A stretch of DNA of 24,417 bases, taken from a virus. The notes below the pieces were generated by a model that searched no databases, was not told the origin of the DNA, and worked only from the letters and a program-made list of their open reading frames with translations. This document shows, piece after piece, positions 1 to 6,510 of this stretch. Both the position numbers and the translations under genes were made by a program. The stretch is taken from positions 1 through 24,417 of the IMG/VR virus record IMGVR_UViG_3300012039_000026; one strand, written 5' to 3'. Each line of letters begins with the position of its first letter. Positions within the stretch are counted from its first letter, which is position 1.

Positions 1-108
1 CAATCGATCGAGCAGGAAGTACTCATCGAAGATGTTGTCTTCGGGCTTGGTCCCGACGATCGCCTCCCAGGACGATGCGACGGTCTGCCCGAACTGCGGA
101 TCTGGCAT
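1..108 (-). CDS. Major capsid protein, N-terminal fragment (likely)
   Basis: A reading frame opens at ATG 108 and runs off the left edge, giving 36 residues that begin MPDPQFGQTVASSWEAIVGT and continue KPEDNIFDEYFLLDRL. A strong ribosome binding site (GAGGAA, about 8 nt upstream) supports the start. The N-terminal pattern and the position directly after a scaffold-like gene fit the N-terminus of a phage major capsid protein, which forms the icosahedral head shell. The body of the protein, including the HK97-type fold if present, lies outside the window, so the family is inferred from context and the short N-terminus. The gap to the preceding gene is 20 nt, so the two are probably cotranscribed. 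Confidence 0.6.
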   Translation of the reverse strand, partial: MPDPQFGQTVASSWEAIVGTKPEDNIFDEYFLLDRL

Positions 109-128
109 TGGTCTAATTCCTCAGCGGG

Positions 129-1163
129 TCACGAAAAGTGCGCCAGTGCTTCAGCAAAGCCATCCGCCGTAGGTGTGAATACCTTCGGGGTAGCCGTGCT
201 GGCACTGGACGGATTCGTGGTCCCCGCCACAGCGCGTTGTGTAATGGCGGCAACGGCCTTGGTGGTGCCCTGTTCAGTGAGTGCCGATGTTTTGGCGGTC
301 AGGAGCGTGGTATAGGCTGCGTACACGGCTGCCTGCATCTCTTCACCCGTCGCCGTGGGAGGGAGCGACGTGAGCGCCTTCCCCAGTTCCGGCTTGAGTT
401 CGTCGAAATACGGCAACTTTGACAAGGGCGCGATGACGGTCGCGGCCCATTGCGTACTCTGCTGACGGAGTTCGTTCTGGCGTTCGATCGCTTGCAGCTT
501 CTCCGCTGTATTGGCGAGCGGCTTAAACTTCTCCATCAACCGTGACTCCAACTCGGGCGCGAGTTGGTTGCGCAGCCATGCCTCCCGCTTCCGCTGCCCG
601 TCTGCGGTGTACACCGGCACTTGCGTGCCGTCCGCTAACTGGATCGCGGCATCGGGTTGGGGTTCCGGGTCAACGGCCTGTGCTTGTGCCTCCGCACCGA
701 CAAACGCACGAAGCGTCTGGGCTAGTGCAGGGTTGCTTTGGGCTACAGTCCTGATGTGCGCCTGCGCGGCGGGATCACCCGACATCGCCTGCTGCCACAA
801 CTTGAGTCCGGCACGTTCCTCCGAGGTCATCGACTGGAAGTCGCGTACCTCGGCGTATTGGGCTTCGATCTCCTGTCGGACACGCGCCGCCGTTTCCTCA
901 GCGGTCGTCTTCCGCGCATTCTCCAGGATGTCTTGCCACCGCCACGCTGGCGGCTCACCTTTGGGCTTCTCCTCCGTCGTCGCTAGGACCGGCGCCGGGA
1001 TCTCTGTCGCGGGCTGCACTATCGCGGCAGCAGTCGCCTCTCCCTCAACAGGAGCCGTAGACGTCGATACAGGTTCCGGGGTGGACGCAGGCGAGGCGTC
1101 CGCAGCACTGGCCGTTTCAAGGGCCTCACTAAACGCTGCTGTCATGTCGCCACTACCGTTCAT
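129..1163 (-). CDS. Scaffold-like head assembly protein
   Basis: This 344-aa protein has a disordered N-terminus rich in Ala, Thr, Pro and Glu (about residues 1-75), then a charged helical region rich in Glu, Ala, Gln and Arg (about 80-260), and an Ala/Thr-rich tail. This low-complexity, coiled-coil make-up and the position between portal-linked genes and the putative capsid gene fit a scaffolding protein, an internal assembly core that is removed before DNA packaging. ATG 1163 (MNGSGDMT) was chosen because purine-rich GAGAG precedes it by about 9 nt. The upstream extension is Arg/Cys-rich and reads like non-coding sequence. A second ATG at 1145 is possible. The gene lies just after a terminator, so its level relative to upstream genes may be set separately. 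No protease domain is visible. Confidence 0.65.
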   Translation of the reverse strand: MNGSGDMTAAFSEALETASAADASPASTPEPVSTSTAPVEGEATAAAIVQPATEIPAPVLATTEEKPKGEPPAWRWQDILENARKTTAEETAARVRQEIEAQYAEVRDFQSMTSEERAGLKLWQQAMSGDPAAQAHIRTVAQSNPALAQTLRAFVGAEAQAQAVDPEPQPDAAIQLADGTQVPVYTADGQRKREAWLRNQLAPELESRLMEKFKPLANTAEKLQAIERQNELRQQSTQWAATVIAPLSKLPYFDELKPELGKALTSLPPTATGEEMQAAVYAAYTTLLTAKTSALTEQGTTKAVAAITQRAVAGTTNPSSASTATPKVFTPTADGFAEALAHFS

Positions 1164-1211
1164 GTCGTTGTCTCTCTGCCGTCTCTCTCGCTGGACGGCC
1201 CGCGAATAACA

Positions 1212-1272
1212 CAAGGACAAACAAAAAGGGCGGCTGCTCCCATGACATCGCGTCATGACGAACAGACCGCCC
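1212..1272 (-). terminator. Rho-independent terminator with nested hairpin
   Basis: On the minus strand GGGCGG-T-CTG (1272-1263) pairs with CAG-CCGCCC (1236-1228), nine base pairs with one bulged T, and is followed at once by TTTTTGTTTG. Inside the loop a second perfect hairpin is present: CATGAC, 5-nt loop, GTCATG (1241-1257). The U-tract lies on the side expected for minus-strand transcripts. It sits between the small head genes and the scaffold/capsid pair, so it would end or attenuate the upstream transcript. Confidence 0.8.
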
Positions 1273-1292
1273 TGGATCTGATTGCCCTTGTT

Positions 1293-1343
1293 GTTTGTGC
1301 GCCCGTGGGCTACGGGTGTTCGGCTGGCCGGCCTAGCACAAAC
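1293..1343. other. Inverted-repeat element with two inner hairpins
   Basis: GTTTGTGC (1293-1300) and GCACAAAC (1336-1343) are perfect 8-bp inverted repeats enclosing 35 nt. Inside are a CCCGT/ACGGG hairpin (1302-1316) and the palindrome GGCCGGCC (1325-1332), so the transcript could fold as a three-way junction. There is no U-tract on either strand, so it does not look like a second terminator. It lies in the 88-nt gap between the 1361-1600 gene and the terminator. Its function is unknown; it could be an RNA processing or stability element. Confidence 0.45.
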
Positions 1344-1360
1344 TGAAAATCGGTCTTACC

Positions 1361-1600
1361 TCATTCCCACGGTGGATACGGTTCGGTGCCGCTGGTATCC
1401 TCAGCGCCTTGGTCGTACGGCTTGTCCACTTCCACTTCAGTCAACCAAAAGCGTTGCACCGGAGGCCCTCCATATACGTAGACATCTCGCTGGAGACGCT
1501 CGATTTCGGTCGCCGCAAGTTCACGTGTCGTCCACAGCGACATCAACTCCGAGGGTTCATGGGATCCGCCGCCATCAAGCCAGATGGCAAATACCTTCAT
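1361..1600 (-). CDS. Small phage protein of unknown function
   Basis: This 79-aa acidic protein begins MKVFAIWLDGGGSHEP. I do not recognise a family. The middle (about residues 17-45) looks helical (LWTTRELAATEIERLQ) and the C-terminus is Pro/Glu/Tyr-rich (SGTEPYPPWE). ATG 1600 is well supported: GGAAG lies 5 nt upstream and the start overlaps the previous stop as ATGA. It is the last gene before the terminator in the packaging/head operon, in the region where head-completion or connector genes often lie, but no such role can be shown. Confidence 0.7.
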   Translation of the reverse strand: MKVFAIWLDGGGSHEPSELMSLWTTRELAATEIERLQRDVYVYGGPPVQRFWLTEVEVDKPYDQGAEDTSGTEPYPPWE

Positions 1601-1959
1601 ACGATCTTCCGACACGTAATGGTCCCGGTCGCCGAGGCTTCCAACCCCGACCCATACACCGCATACGTGAACGTGTTCGCGTCCGCCCTCGAGTCCACGC
1701 GGAAATCGCCATTGAAATACGCCTGGTCTGCACCCGCAATCCGTACCAGGTTCCCGATGATCAGCCCGTGCGCCGTAGCCGTGGCCGTGGCGACGTTTGT
1801 CGCCCAAGCAATCGTGGCGCTGACGGCTGTGCCAAGTTCGCTCGTCACAATCGGCTGTACGATCGGTTTGGCCCCAACCTGGGCATTCTCCCGGCCTGCC
1901 GGTGAACCGACTGCACGATTGTCTCGGCCTCGGACGGTGCGTTGGACAACGTAGCTCAT
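1597..1959 (-). CDS. Small beta-rich structural-type protein
   Basis: This 120-aa protein starts at ATG 1959 (MSYVVQRTVRG), with GGGGAG 5 nt upstream and an ATGA overlap with the gene before it. The central and C-terminal part contains AHGLIIGNLVRIAGADQAYF, followed by NGDFRV, ANTFTY and ATGTI. This pattern recurs in phage structural proteins as a small Ig-like or beta-sandwich module. It therefore probably sits on the virion surface or at the head-tail interface, though the exact role is inferred. Its stop overlaps the start of the next gene by 4 nt, which suggests translational coupling. No signal peptide or membrane segment is present. Confidence 0.7.
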   Translation of the reverse strand: MSYVVQRTVRGRDNRAVGSPAGRENAQVGAKPIVQPIVTSELGTAVSATIAWATNVATATATAHGLIIGNLVRIAGADQAYFNGDFRVDSRADANTFTYAVYGSGLEASATGTITCRKIV

Positions 1960-2222
1960 AGACTCTCCCCGTTGAACGTCAGATACCGGCACCTACATTC
2001 AAGGGCGATATGTGACCTGGTAATTTCTCCGCGCATCCCGTCCGGCGTTCGATGATCCTCAAAGCAGGCATCGCACCGAATCAGCATCCGAAAACGCCGC
2101 TTCCTGAGCGCCTTCGCCGCGGCCCGAATCATCCTCGCGTCTTCGGCAGACAAGACTTCCGTGGGCCTGTTTAGGAGCGCCCCATCGGAATCCCTGAGTG
2201 TCATCACCCCAGCTTCGATCAC
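1956..2222 (-). CDS. Small zinc-ribbon-like phage protein
   Basis: This 88-aa basic protein carries a CDAC pair and a later CRC pair (CDACFEDHRTPDG ... LECRCRYLTFNG), with an Arg-rich helix (AAAKALRKRRFRMLIR) just before. The cysteines could bind zinc. The start was set at GTG 2222 because GTGA overlaps the previous stop; ATG 2204 (MTLRDSDG) is an alternative that would shorten it by 6 residues. The stop overlaps the next start as ATGA. No named family is recognised. Its place among head genes suggests a structural or assembly accessory, but nothing in the sequence proves it. Confidence 0.65.
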   Translation of the reverse strand: MIEAGVMTLRDSDGALLNRPTEVLSAEDARMIRAAAKALRKRRFRMLIRCDACFEDHRTPDGMRGEITRSHIALECRCRYLTFNGESL

Positions 2223-2608
2223 AGCGCAGCCACCCCGTGAATGTCGTAGCCTTTGCCGACCCAGGGGTAGTTCACCATGTAGACATCCGTCCGACCGCTG
2301 ACCATGACCCACCCGCATTGGAATGGCGTGATGTCAGACGTGACAGCCCCGACGCACCCTACCGATGCCCCCTTGACTCGAGTTGCGCGGTATTGCTCGT
2401 CGATGGCGACAAACTCTCCAACGCGCAAGTCCTCTGCGGCCTGCACGTACATGTACTCATAGCCATCTATGCCACGCGCTACTCTGGTCCCAATGGGGAC
2501 ATCCTGTTTCGCTTCAGCCTGTGTCGGTGCATGTTGAAGCCACATCGGGGCCGTAGCCGCAGCCGCCACCGCCCCTGCCGTACGCGTCAGAAATGAGCGT
2601 CTATTCAC
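2219..2608 (-). CDS. Decoration-like protein with twin-arginine leader
   Basis: This 129-aa protein begins MNRRSFLTRTAGAVAAAATA. The NRRSFLT segment fits the Tat consensus (S/T-RR-x-F-L-K) and is followed by an Ala-rich hydrophobic stretch and a polar AEAKQDVP junction near residues 31-38. The mature part (about residues 38-129) is beta-rich, with YMYVQAAEDLRVGEFVAID and TPFQCGWVMVSGRTDVYMV, resembling small capsid-decoration-type proteins encoded near capsid genes. The GTG start at 2608 is fixed by a GTGA overlap with the preceding stop and by GGTGG 4-5 nt upstream. A Tat leader on a virion-operon protein is unusual. The alternative is that the N-terminus is a coincidental RR/Ala-rich helix, but a second gene in the operon has the same feature. 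Confidence 0.7.
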   Translation of the reverse strand: MNRRSFLTRTAGAVAAAATAPMWLQHAPTQAEAKQDVPIGTRVARGIDGYEYMYVQAAEDLRVGEFVAIDEQYRATRVKGASVGCVGAVTSDITPFQCGWVMVSGRTDVYMVNYPWVGKGYDIHGVAAL

Positions 2609-3009
2609 AGATCCACCACCATGTCATCACCCATTGTCGTCCACGGCCCATCCGTCACCGTGCGTGTCGTCCACGTCAACGTCTCGCATGTCACCGTGGG
2701 GTCATTCTTCGCCGCAGATTGCCGGGACACCAGAATCCGGCCATTCTCCAAGGTCTGCGGGTCCATCGTCGCCCAGTTACTCAAGTGCTTCGACCCAGGC
2801 ACATAATGGGGCCGCAGCTCCATGCCATCCGCGGCCAGGGCCTTCTCATACTCGGACTGGCTGTAGAACTTCCTGGGTTCTCTCCAGGCGTTCTCTATCA
2901 CGAAGCCTCCCGGGACATCGTCACGCTGGATGTTGACCCGAGCCGAGCCATGCGGGCAGAACGGCCAGTCACCAACGGACAACGGCGCAGCGCACTTGCT
3001 ACAGGTCAC
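2605..3009 (-). CDS. Zinc-finger phage protein downstream of portal
   Basis: This 134-aa protein opens with a probable zinc finger, MTCSKCAAPLSVGDWPFCPH (CxxC, then CxH), followed by a body containing DDVPGGFVIENAWREPRKFY, a Ser/Tyr-rich segment and RILVSRQSAA. I recognise the arrangement as a conserved hypothetical protein often encoded near phage portal genes. Its biochemical role is unknown. GTG 3009 overlaps the portal stop as GTGA, which supports both that start and translational coupling. The C-terminus is Thr/Trp-rich (ETLTWTTRTVTDGPW). Apart from the finger, no catalytic motif is seen. Confidence 0.75.
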   Translation of the reverse strand: MTCSKCAAPLSVGDWPFCPHGSARVNIQRDDVPGGFVIENAWREPRKFYSQSEYEKALAADGMELRPHYVPGSKHLSNWATMDPQTLENGRILVSRQSAAKNDPTVTCETLTWTTRTVTDGPWTTMGDDMVVDL

Positions 3010-4946
3010 TGAATCCCAACCCCCTGCACGCCGCCCGTCTTCTCAGAGCTGTGCTGGTTAATCTTCTCGGTCACATTCGCGGACCCACCATGCCCCTGCT
3101 TGCCGCCCCCAATGATCTTGGCTTCGGCCTCTGCCTGTTCCAGCGCCACCTGTTGCGCCTGGCCCGCAATCAGGGCATCGATCGCGCCCTTGGAAATCAC
3201 GATGCCGTTCTGCGCCAGGATCTCCACGCACGCCTGCGACTGCGCCCCAACGAAATCCTCGCCCTTCATCGCAAACGAGAACTTCATCGGGTCTGGTCCC
3301 GCTTCCGGTGCCTGCGGCAGAACCAACTTCGCCGGGTCATGGCCGAGCGACCGCGCCAACCCAGCCAAGAGTTCAGCCGCGTTCACCTGGGGGTCTTTCC
3401 TCAGCAGGTTGTACTCATCCAACTTCTGCGCCCGGAACTGCGCCGCGTCCACATGCACACCCGAATCCGGCAGCATCTTGTAGAGGTAGCGCCCCCCAAT
3501 GGCCCTGAACGCCTCATAGATCTGTGCGCCATGCTGCCCGAGAATCTGCACTAGGTCATCCGCGGTAATCGTCCAGCCCACGACACAGTCAAACTTCTGC
3601 GCGGCCTTGATGTAGTACTCGCGCAGCCGATCCTTCTCCGTATCCGCTCGTGAGTTGGAATTGCCCTGCGTAATCCTGGCTTCCGTCGCCGTGGTGCGCT
3701 TGTTCTTGGACAACTGGCCCGACTGGTTGTCGGCCGTGCCCAAGGCCCCCTGCCAGTCCCGCTCCGCGTAGTCCTGGGCCGTGTAGTTGTCCCGTGGCTC
3801 CTGCCCAGGCGTCACCGACACAATCGGCGGTGGGTTCCCATTCGCCAGGCGACCCGTGTTCACCATCACGGTCTTTTCGCCGGCCTTGATCTTCTCCAGT
3901 TCCTCCGGTGGGAAGCCTTCCGGGTCGATCAGGTTGAACGTCTGCCGGCCAATACGGTTCCGCATCTGACTCGTGCGGAACTTGTTCACCTCATTGACGA
4001 GCTGTTCCCCCACCACGAGATCCGCGTCGATATAGGCCGAATCGGACATATCGCGCAGTGTCCCCACATGGATCGGGTTGCCCTGCATCGATATGGGTAG
4101 GAGCCTACCCGTATTGGGGTCGATGGCCTGGAACGGACTATCGACGTGCTTCGCCGGCACGTCATGGCCCTTCACCAACACCAGCAGCCGGTACAGCTCC
4201 GGGTTGATGATCGTCTCGTCAAAGTCTTCCGCCCGGTACCAGATGGTTGTGTACTCCACCACCCGCTCACCGTCTGCCGGTGACTCCCCCTCCGCCTGGA
4301 ACACGTTCTCATCCCGCGAGGTCGTGGTATCAAACTCCGGTGGCAGCGTAAACACCCGCTTGGCCTTCGACAGCGGCATCGTGCCGTCCACGGCCAACCA
4401 CGGCGCCCGGTCAAACTTCGTGCTGCGGAAGTCATCCGGGACAATCAACTTCTTGGGCGACACCCGCGAGAAGAACGGTTTGCCCCAGATCGCGACGTTC
4501 GTCCCCGTCACCGGGTCCACCGCCGTCCGCGCATCAAACCCGACTTCGACAATCAGCCAGCCCGAGGCGGCAATACAGTCAAACAATGTCTCGTGGATCG
4601 CGCCCTTCGCATCCGCCCCATCCGGCCCTAACAGCTGATTCAACACCTTCTGCCGCTGCGGCATGATGGCCGTGACCGGCACTTCCGGCGTCGTCGGGTC
4701 GATCGGGTGGAGTTGAATCTCCGGGGTCTGGTAGAACAGCTGCGACTTCTTCGTCTCGGTATGCCGGAAATCCAGCAGCGCATTCACGTCGTAGTTCTGC
4801 GCCTTGGACCGCCGGTACCGCTCCAACGCCGCGTCCCACCGCGGCTCATTATGCTTCCGCCGACGTCGCCCGCGCTCGAGCCGGCCTTCCCAGGCCTTGA
4901 GGTCTTCGTCAGTCAGTTCGCGAGGGGCGCCGGGTTCCCAGATCAC
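3006..4946 (-). CDS. Portal protein
   Basis: This 646-aa protein has the length and composition of a phage portal, the dodecameric ring at one head vertex through which the terminase pumps DNA. It has a charged N-terminus (about 1-60), an aromatic/Asp-rich body with WLIVEVGFDARTAVDP and RVSPKKLIVPDDFR, a central stretch with ADLVVGEQLVNEVNKFRTSQ, and a long helical C-terminal third ending in Gln/Ala/Glu-rich coils. The SQLFYQTPEIQLHP segment near the N-terminus is typical of portals that begin with a helical wing. GTG 4946 overlaps the previous stop as GTGA. The position after the terminase genes and before small head genes is standard. Confidence 0.85.
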   Translation of the reverse strand: MIWEPGAPRELTDEDLKAWEGRLERGRRRRKHNEPRWDAALERYRRSKAQNYDVNALLDFRHTETKKSQLFYQTPEIQLHPIDPTTPEVPVTAIMPQRQKVLNQLLGPDGADAKGAIHETLFDCIAASGWLIVEVGFDARTAVDPVTGTNVAIWGKPFFSRVSPKKLIVPDDFRSTKFDRAPWLAVDGTMPLSKAKRVFTLPPEFDTTTSRDENVFQAEGESPADGERVVEYTTIWYRAEDFDETIINPELYRLLVLVKGHDVPAKHVDSPFQAIDPNTGRLLPISMQGNPIHVGTLRDMSDSAYIDADLVVGEQLVNEVNKFRTSQMRNRIGRQTFNLIDPEGFPPEELEKIKAGEKTVMVNTGRLANGNPPPIVSVTPGQEPRDNYTAQDYAERDWQGALGTADNQSGQLSKNKRTTATEARITQGNSNSRADTEKDRLREYYIKAAQKFDCVVGWTITADDLVQILGQHGAQIYEAFRAIGGRYLYKMLPDSGVHVDAAQFRAQKLDEYNLLRKDPQVNAAELLAGLARSLGHDPAKLVLPQAPEAGPDPMKFSFAMKGEDFVGAQSQACVEILAQNGIVISKGAIDALIAGQAQQVALEQAEAEAKIIGGGKQGHGGSANVTEKINQHSSEKTGGVQGVGIQ

Positions 4947-5245
4947 CGCTTCACCGCCTCGGCCGCAAGCCTCATCCCGGCGGCGTGACCGCGGGCATAG
5001 CCCATCGCTTCACCCTTACGAAAGGCATGGTCGTACGTGTCTCGTATCACGTCATGCGGCCCACCACGCAACCACATATACAGGGAACAGGACCATCCGG
5101 CGATCCAATTCAACGGAATGGGCAGGCAGTACCATCTGTGCGAATAGGGCATCGCCCACGCGATCCCGAGCCAGCGAGGGATGGCCTCGCCTTCCGCAAT
5201 CGATCGCGCACTGATATAGCGCCCACACCGGAGTTCCCAGATCAT
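4943..5245 (-). CDS. Small Trp-rich probable membrane protein
   Basis: This 100-aa protein starts at ATG 5245 (MIWELRCGRYISARS) in an ATGA overlap. A hydrophobic, Trp/Tyr-rich region around residues 24-60 (WYCLPIPLNWIAGWSCSLYM) is a candidate membrane segment. It is followed by a soluble Asp/Arg/Ala-rich helix ending HAAGMRLAAEAVKR. No family is recognised. It lies between a Tat-leader Cys protein and the portal, where membrane proteins are not usual in the packaging operon. The first 12 nt after the first base of its start codon are identical to those of the portal start, so both proteins begin M-I-W-E. Confidence 0.65.
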   Translation of the reverse strand: MIWELRCGRYISARSIAEGEAIPRWLGIAWAMPYSHRWYCLPIPLNWIAGWSCSLYMWLRGGPHDVIRDTYDHAFRKGEAMGYARGHAAGMRLAAEAVKR

Positions 5246-5478
5246 ACTGGCCCCCAGAAGTGCGCCGCATGGAACACACCGCAGAGACAAGCCGTGGGCG
5301 ATGTTTGCGCCTCAGTCGTCGGAGATCCAGGAGGGAAATGAATCTGACACCGGCAGGAGACGCACACCAGTTGTCGAGCACTCATCACCATCGGCTTCTC
5401 GGCTCGCACCGCTGGAGCCACCGCGACCGTTGCCGCGCCGACCAACCCCATGCGCGAGAGAAACCTGCGACGGTTCAC
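5242..5478 (-). CDS. Cys-rich small protein with twin-arginine leader
   Basis: This 78-aa protein begins MNRRRFLSRMGLVGAATVAV, a textbook Tat signal: RRRFLS, a hydrophobic stretch, then APAVRA before EKP (likely cleavage after residue 26). The mature part of about 52 residues has CVSCRCQIHFPPG and ACLCG, so it could bind a metal. The Tat system exports folded, often metal-loaded proteins across the inner membrane, which would suit such a product. GTG 5478 overlaps the terminase-nuclease stop as GTGA, and GGGGTG lies 5 nt upstream. I do not recognise the mature domain. It is cotranscribed with the terminase and portal genes. Confidence 0.7.
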   Translation of the reverse strand: MNRRRFLSRMGLVGAATVAVAPAVRAEKPMVMSARQLVCVSCRCQIHFPPGSPTTEAQTSPTACLCGVFHAAHFWGPV

Positions 5479-6107
5479 GCTAACACCCCGCTCCCCCGCT
5501 GCGCCCGCTCATGCTGCTGACGCAACCAGGGCAGGCTATTGGGCACCAACTCTTTCTTCTCCACGAACACCGTCGGCCGCGGCCGGCTCATCGCCCCATA
5601 CCGCAACGCATCCACCGCGTGATCATCCTTGGACGAATCCAGGTCATCAGGGTCGTTCTTGTCCTGCACCATCGCCGGCAACGTGCGAATCAGATACCGG
5701 CAGCCAGGGTCGACAGTCAGCCAGGGCCCCTCACAGTCTGGATGCGTTCTCAAGAGTTCATGTACGCGCATCCACCCGAGAAATCGGTCATTGTCAGACT
5801 TCCGCACGGGTAGCTTCAGGCGCATCAACGTCTCAGCGATCGACTCGCCACGGCCGGCCCCGGTCTTTTGCCACATAGCGGGGTCGCAGGCGATGTAGCG
5901 GAGCTTCTCGAGCCCGAGTTGCTTCGTGGTGTCATGTATCTGCTTGCCTACCTGTTCTGCCGTCTGACCCTGGAACTTGTACTCACGAACGATGTGCAAC
6001 CGACCATCGGGGAGACAGAGCCACCAGAGATGCACGCCTGGGCTGTTCCATCCCCAGTCACAGGACCCGAAAGCCTCAAGGTCACGCGCACTCACGGAAC
6101 CGCCCAT
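5475..6107 (-). CDS. Large terminase, C-terminal nuclease part (separate gene)
   Basis: This 210-aa protein corresponds to the RNase H-fold nuclease half of a large terminase, which cuts concatemeric DNA at packaging start and end. Acidic motifs are visible in order: CDWGW (Asp17), YIACDPAMW (Asp75) and KDDHAVDALRYG (Asp161/162 and Asp166). The ATPase half is absent here and is encoded upstream at 6510-7412, with an HNH gene between them. ATG 6107 (MGGSVSARDLEAF) lies inside the end of the HNH gene (26-nt overlap) and just before the first nuclease beta strand. Only a weak GGAG about 13 nt upstream is seen, so translation may rely on coupling. If the gene were instead rejoined by splicing, this start would not be used. 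Confidence 0.8.
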   Translation of the reverse strand: MGGSVSARDLEAFGSCDWGWNSPGVHLWWLCLPDGRLHIVREYKFQGQTAEQVGKQIHDTTKQLGLEKLRYIACDPAMWQKTGAGRGESIAETLMRLKLPVRKSDNDRFLGWMRVHELLRTHPDCEGPWLTVDPGCRYLIRTLPAMVQDKNDPDDLDSSKDDHAVDALRYGAMSRPRPTVFVEKKELVPNSLPWLRQQHERAQRGSGVLA

Positions 6108-6510
6108 GATTCGCGAGATACTCCGCGGCTCTGAACAGCAACACTGGGTCATCGCTAAACATGCCAAGCCCGGCATTGCACTTATGGCAGAGCAGCGCCC
6201 TGACATCGCCAGTGCCGTGGTCATGGTCCACGCGCAACGTCGCCATGTTCCCCTTGCCTGCCGGCACTCGTTCACAGAGTGCGCATCTCCCGCCTTGGTC
6301 CTTTACCATCTGAAGGTACTGTTCACGGGATAGGCAATATCGATCCGCCCGGTGCTCCTCCGACTTCGTCCCTGGGTTATCGCGCCGCCATGCCGCCACC
6401 TTCGCGTTTAATCGCCCACGGTTCTTCGCGTACCACGCACGGTGATACAGGCGCAGCTTCTCTCTGTTCGCTTCACGGTACCGAGCTGCGCCAGCCTTGG
6501 TTCTCGCCAC
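6082..6510 (-). CDS. HNH (endonuclease VII-like) endonuclease inside the terminase gene
   Basis: This 142-aa protein has a basic helical N-terminus (about 1-60, YREANREKLRLYHRAW) and a treble-clef HNH domain of the T4 endonuclease VII type: CALC (76-79), RVDHDHGTG (93-101), and LLCHKCNAGLGMF (107-118). All four zinc cysteines and the DHDH catalytic core are intact. GTG 6510 overlaps the terminase ATPase stop by one base (TAGTG), with GGGAG about 11 nt upstream, and the gene ends 26 nt inside the terminase nuclease gene. Such proteins may be mobile homing endonucleases or, as known for some HNH proteins next to terminase, packaging cofactors. The gene fills nearly the whole interruption, leaving little room for a ribozyme. 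Confidence 0.85.
   Translation of the reverse strand: MARTKAGAARYREANREKLRLYHRAWYAKNRGRLNAKVAAWRRDNPGTKSEEHRADRYCLSREQYLQMVKDQGGRCALCERVPAGKGNMATLRVDHDHGTGDVRALLCHKCNAGLGMFSDDPVLLFRAAEYLANHGRFRECA

Noticed and set aside
511-1209. A 232-codon plus-strand open frame opposite the scaffold gene
   Set aside because: It is Ser/Cys/Ala-rich without domain features and mirrors the codon pattern of the minus-strand gene, as expected for an antisense frame in GC-rich DNA.
1293-1343. tRNA-like or CRISPR-like element
   Set aside because: The inverted-repeat element is only 51 nt with no anticodon or T-arm pattern, and no repeat-spacer array exists anywhere in the window.
6108-6275. N-terminal extension of the terminase nuclease frame to 6275
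   Set aside because: The extra residues are Met/Cys/Ala-rich and are the shadow of the HNH gene; the recognisable terminase sequence begins only near 6090-6107.
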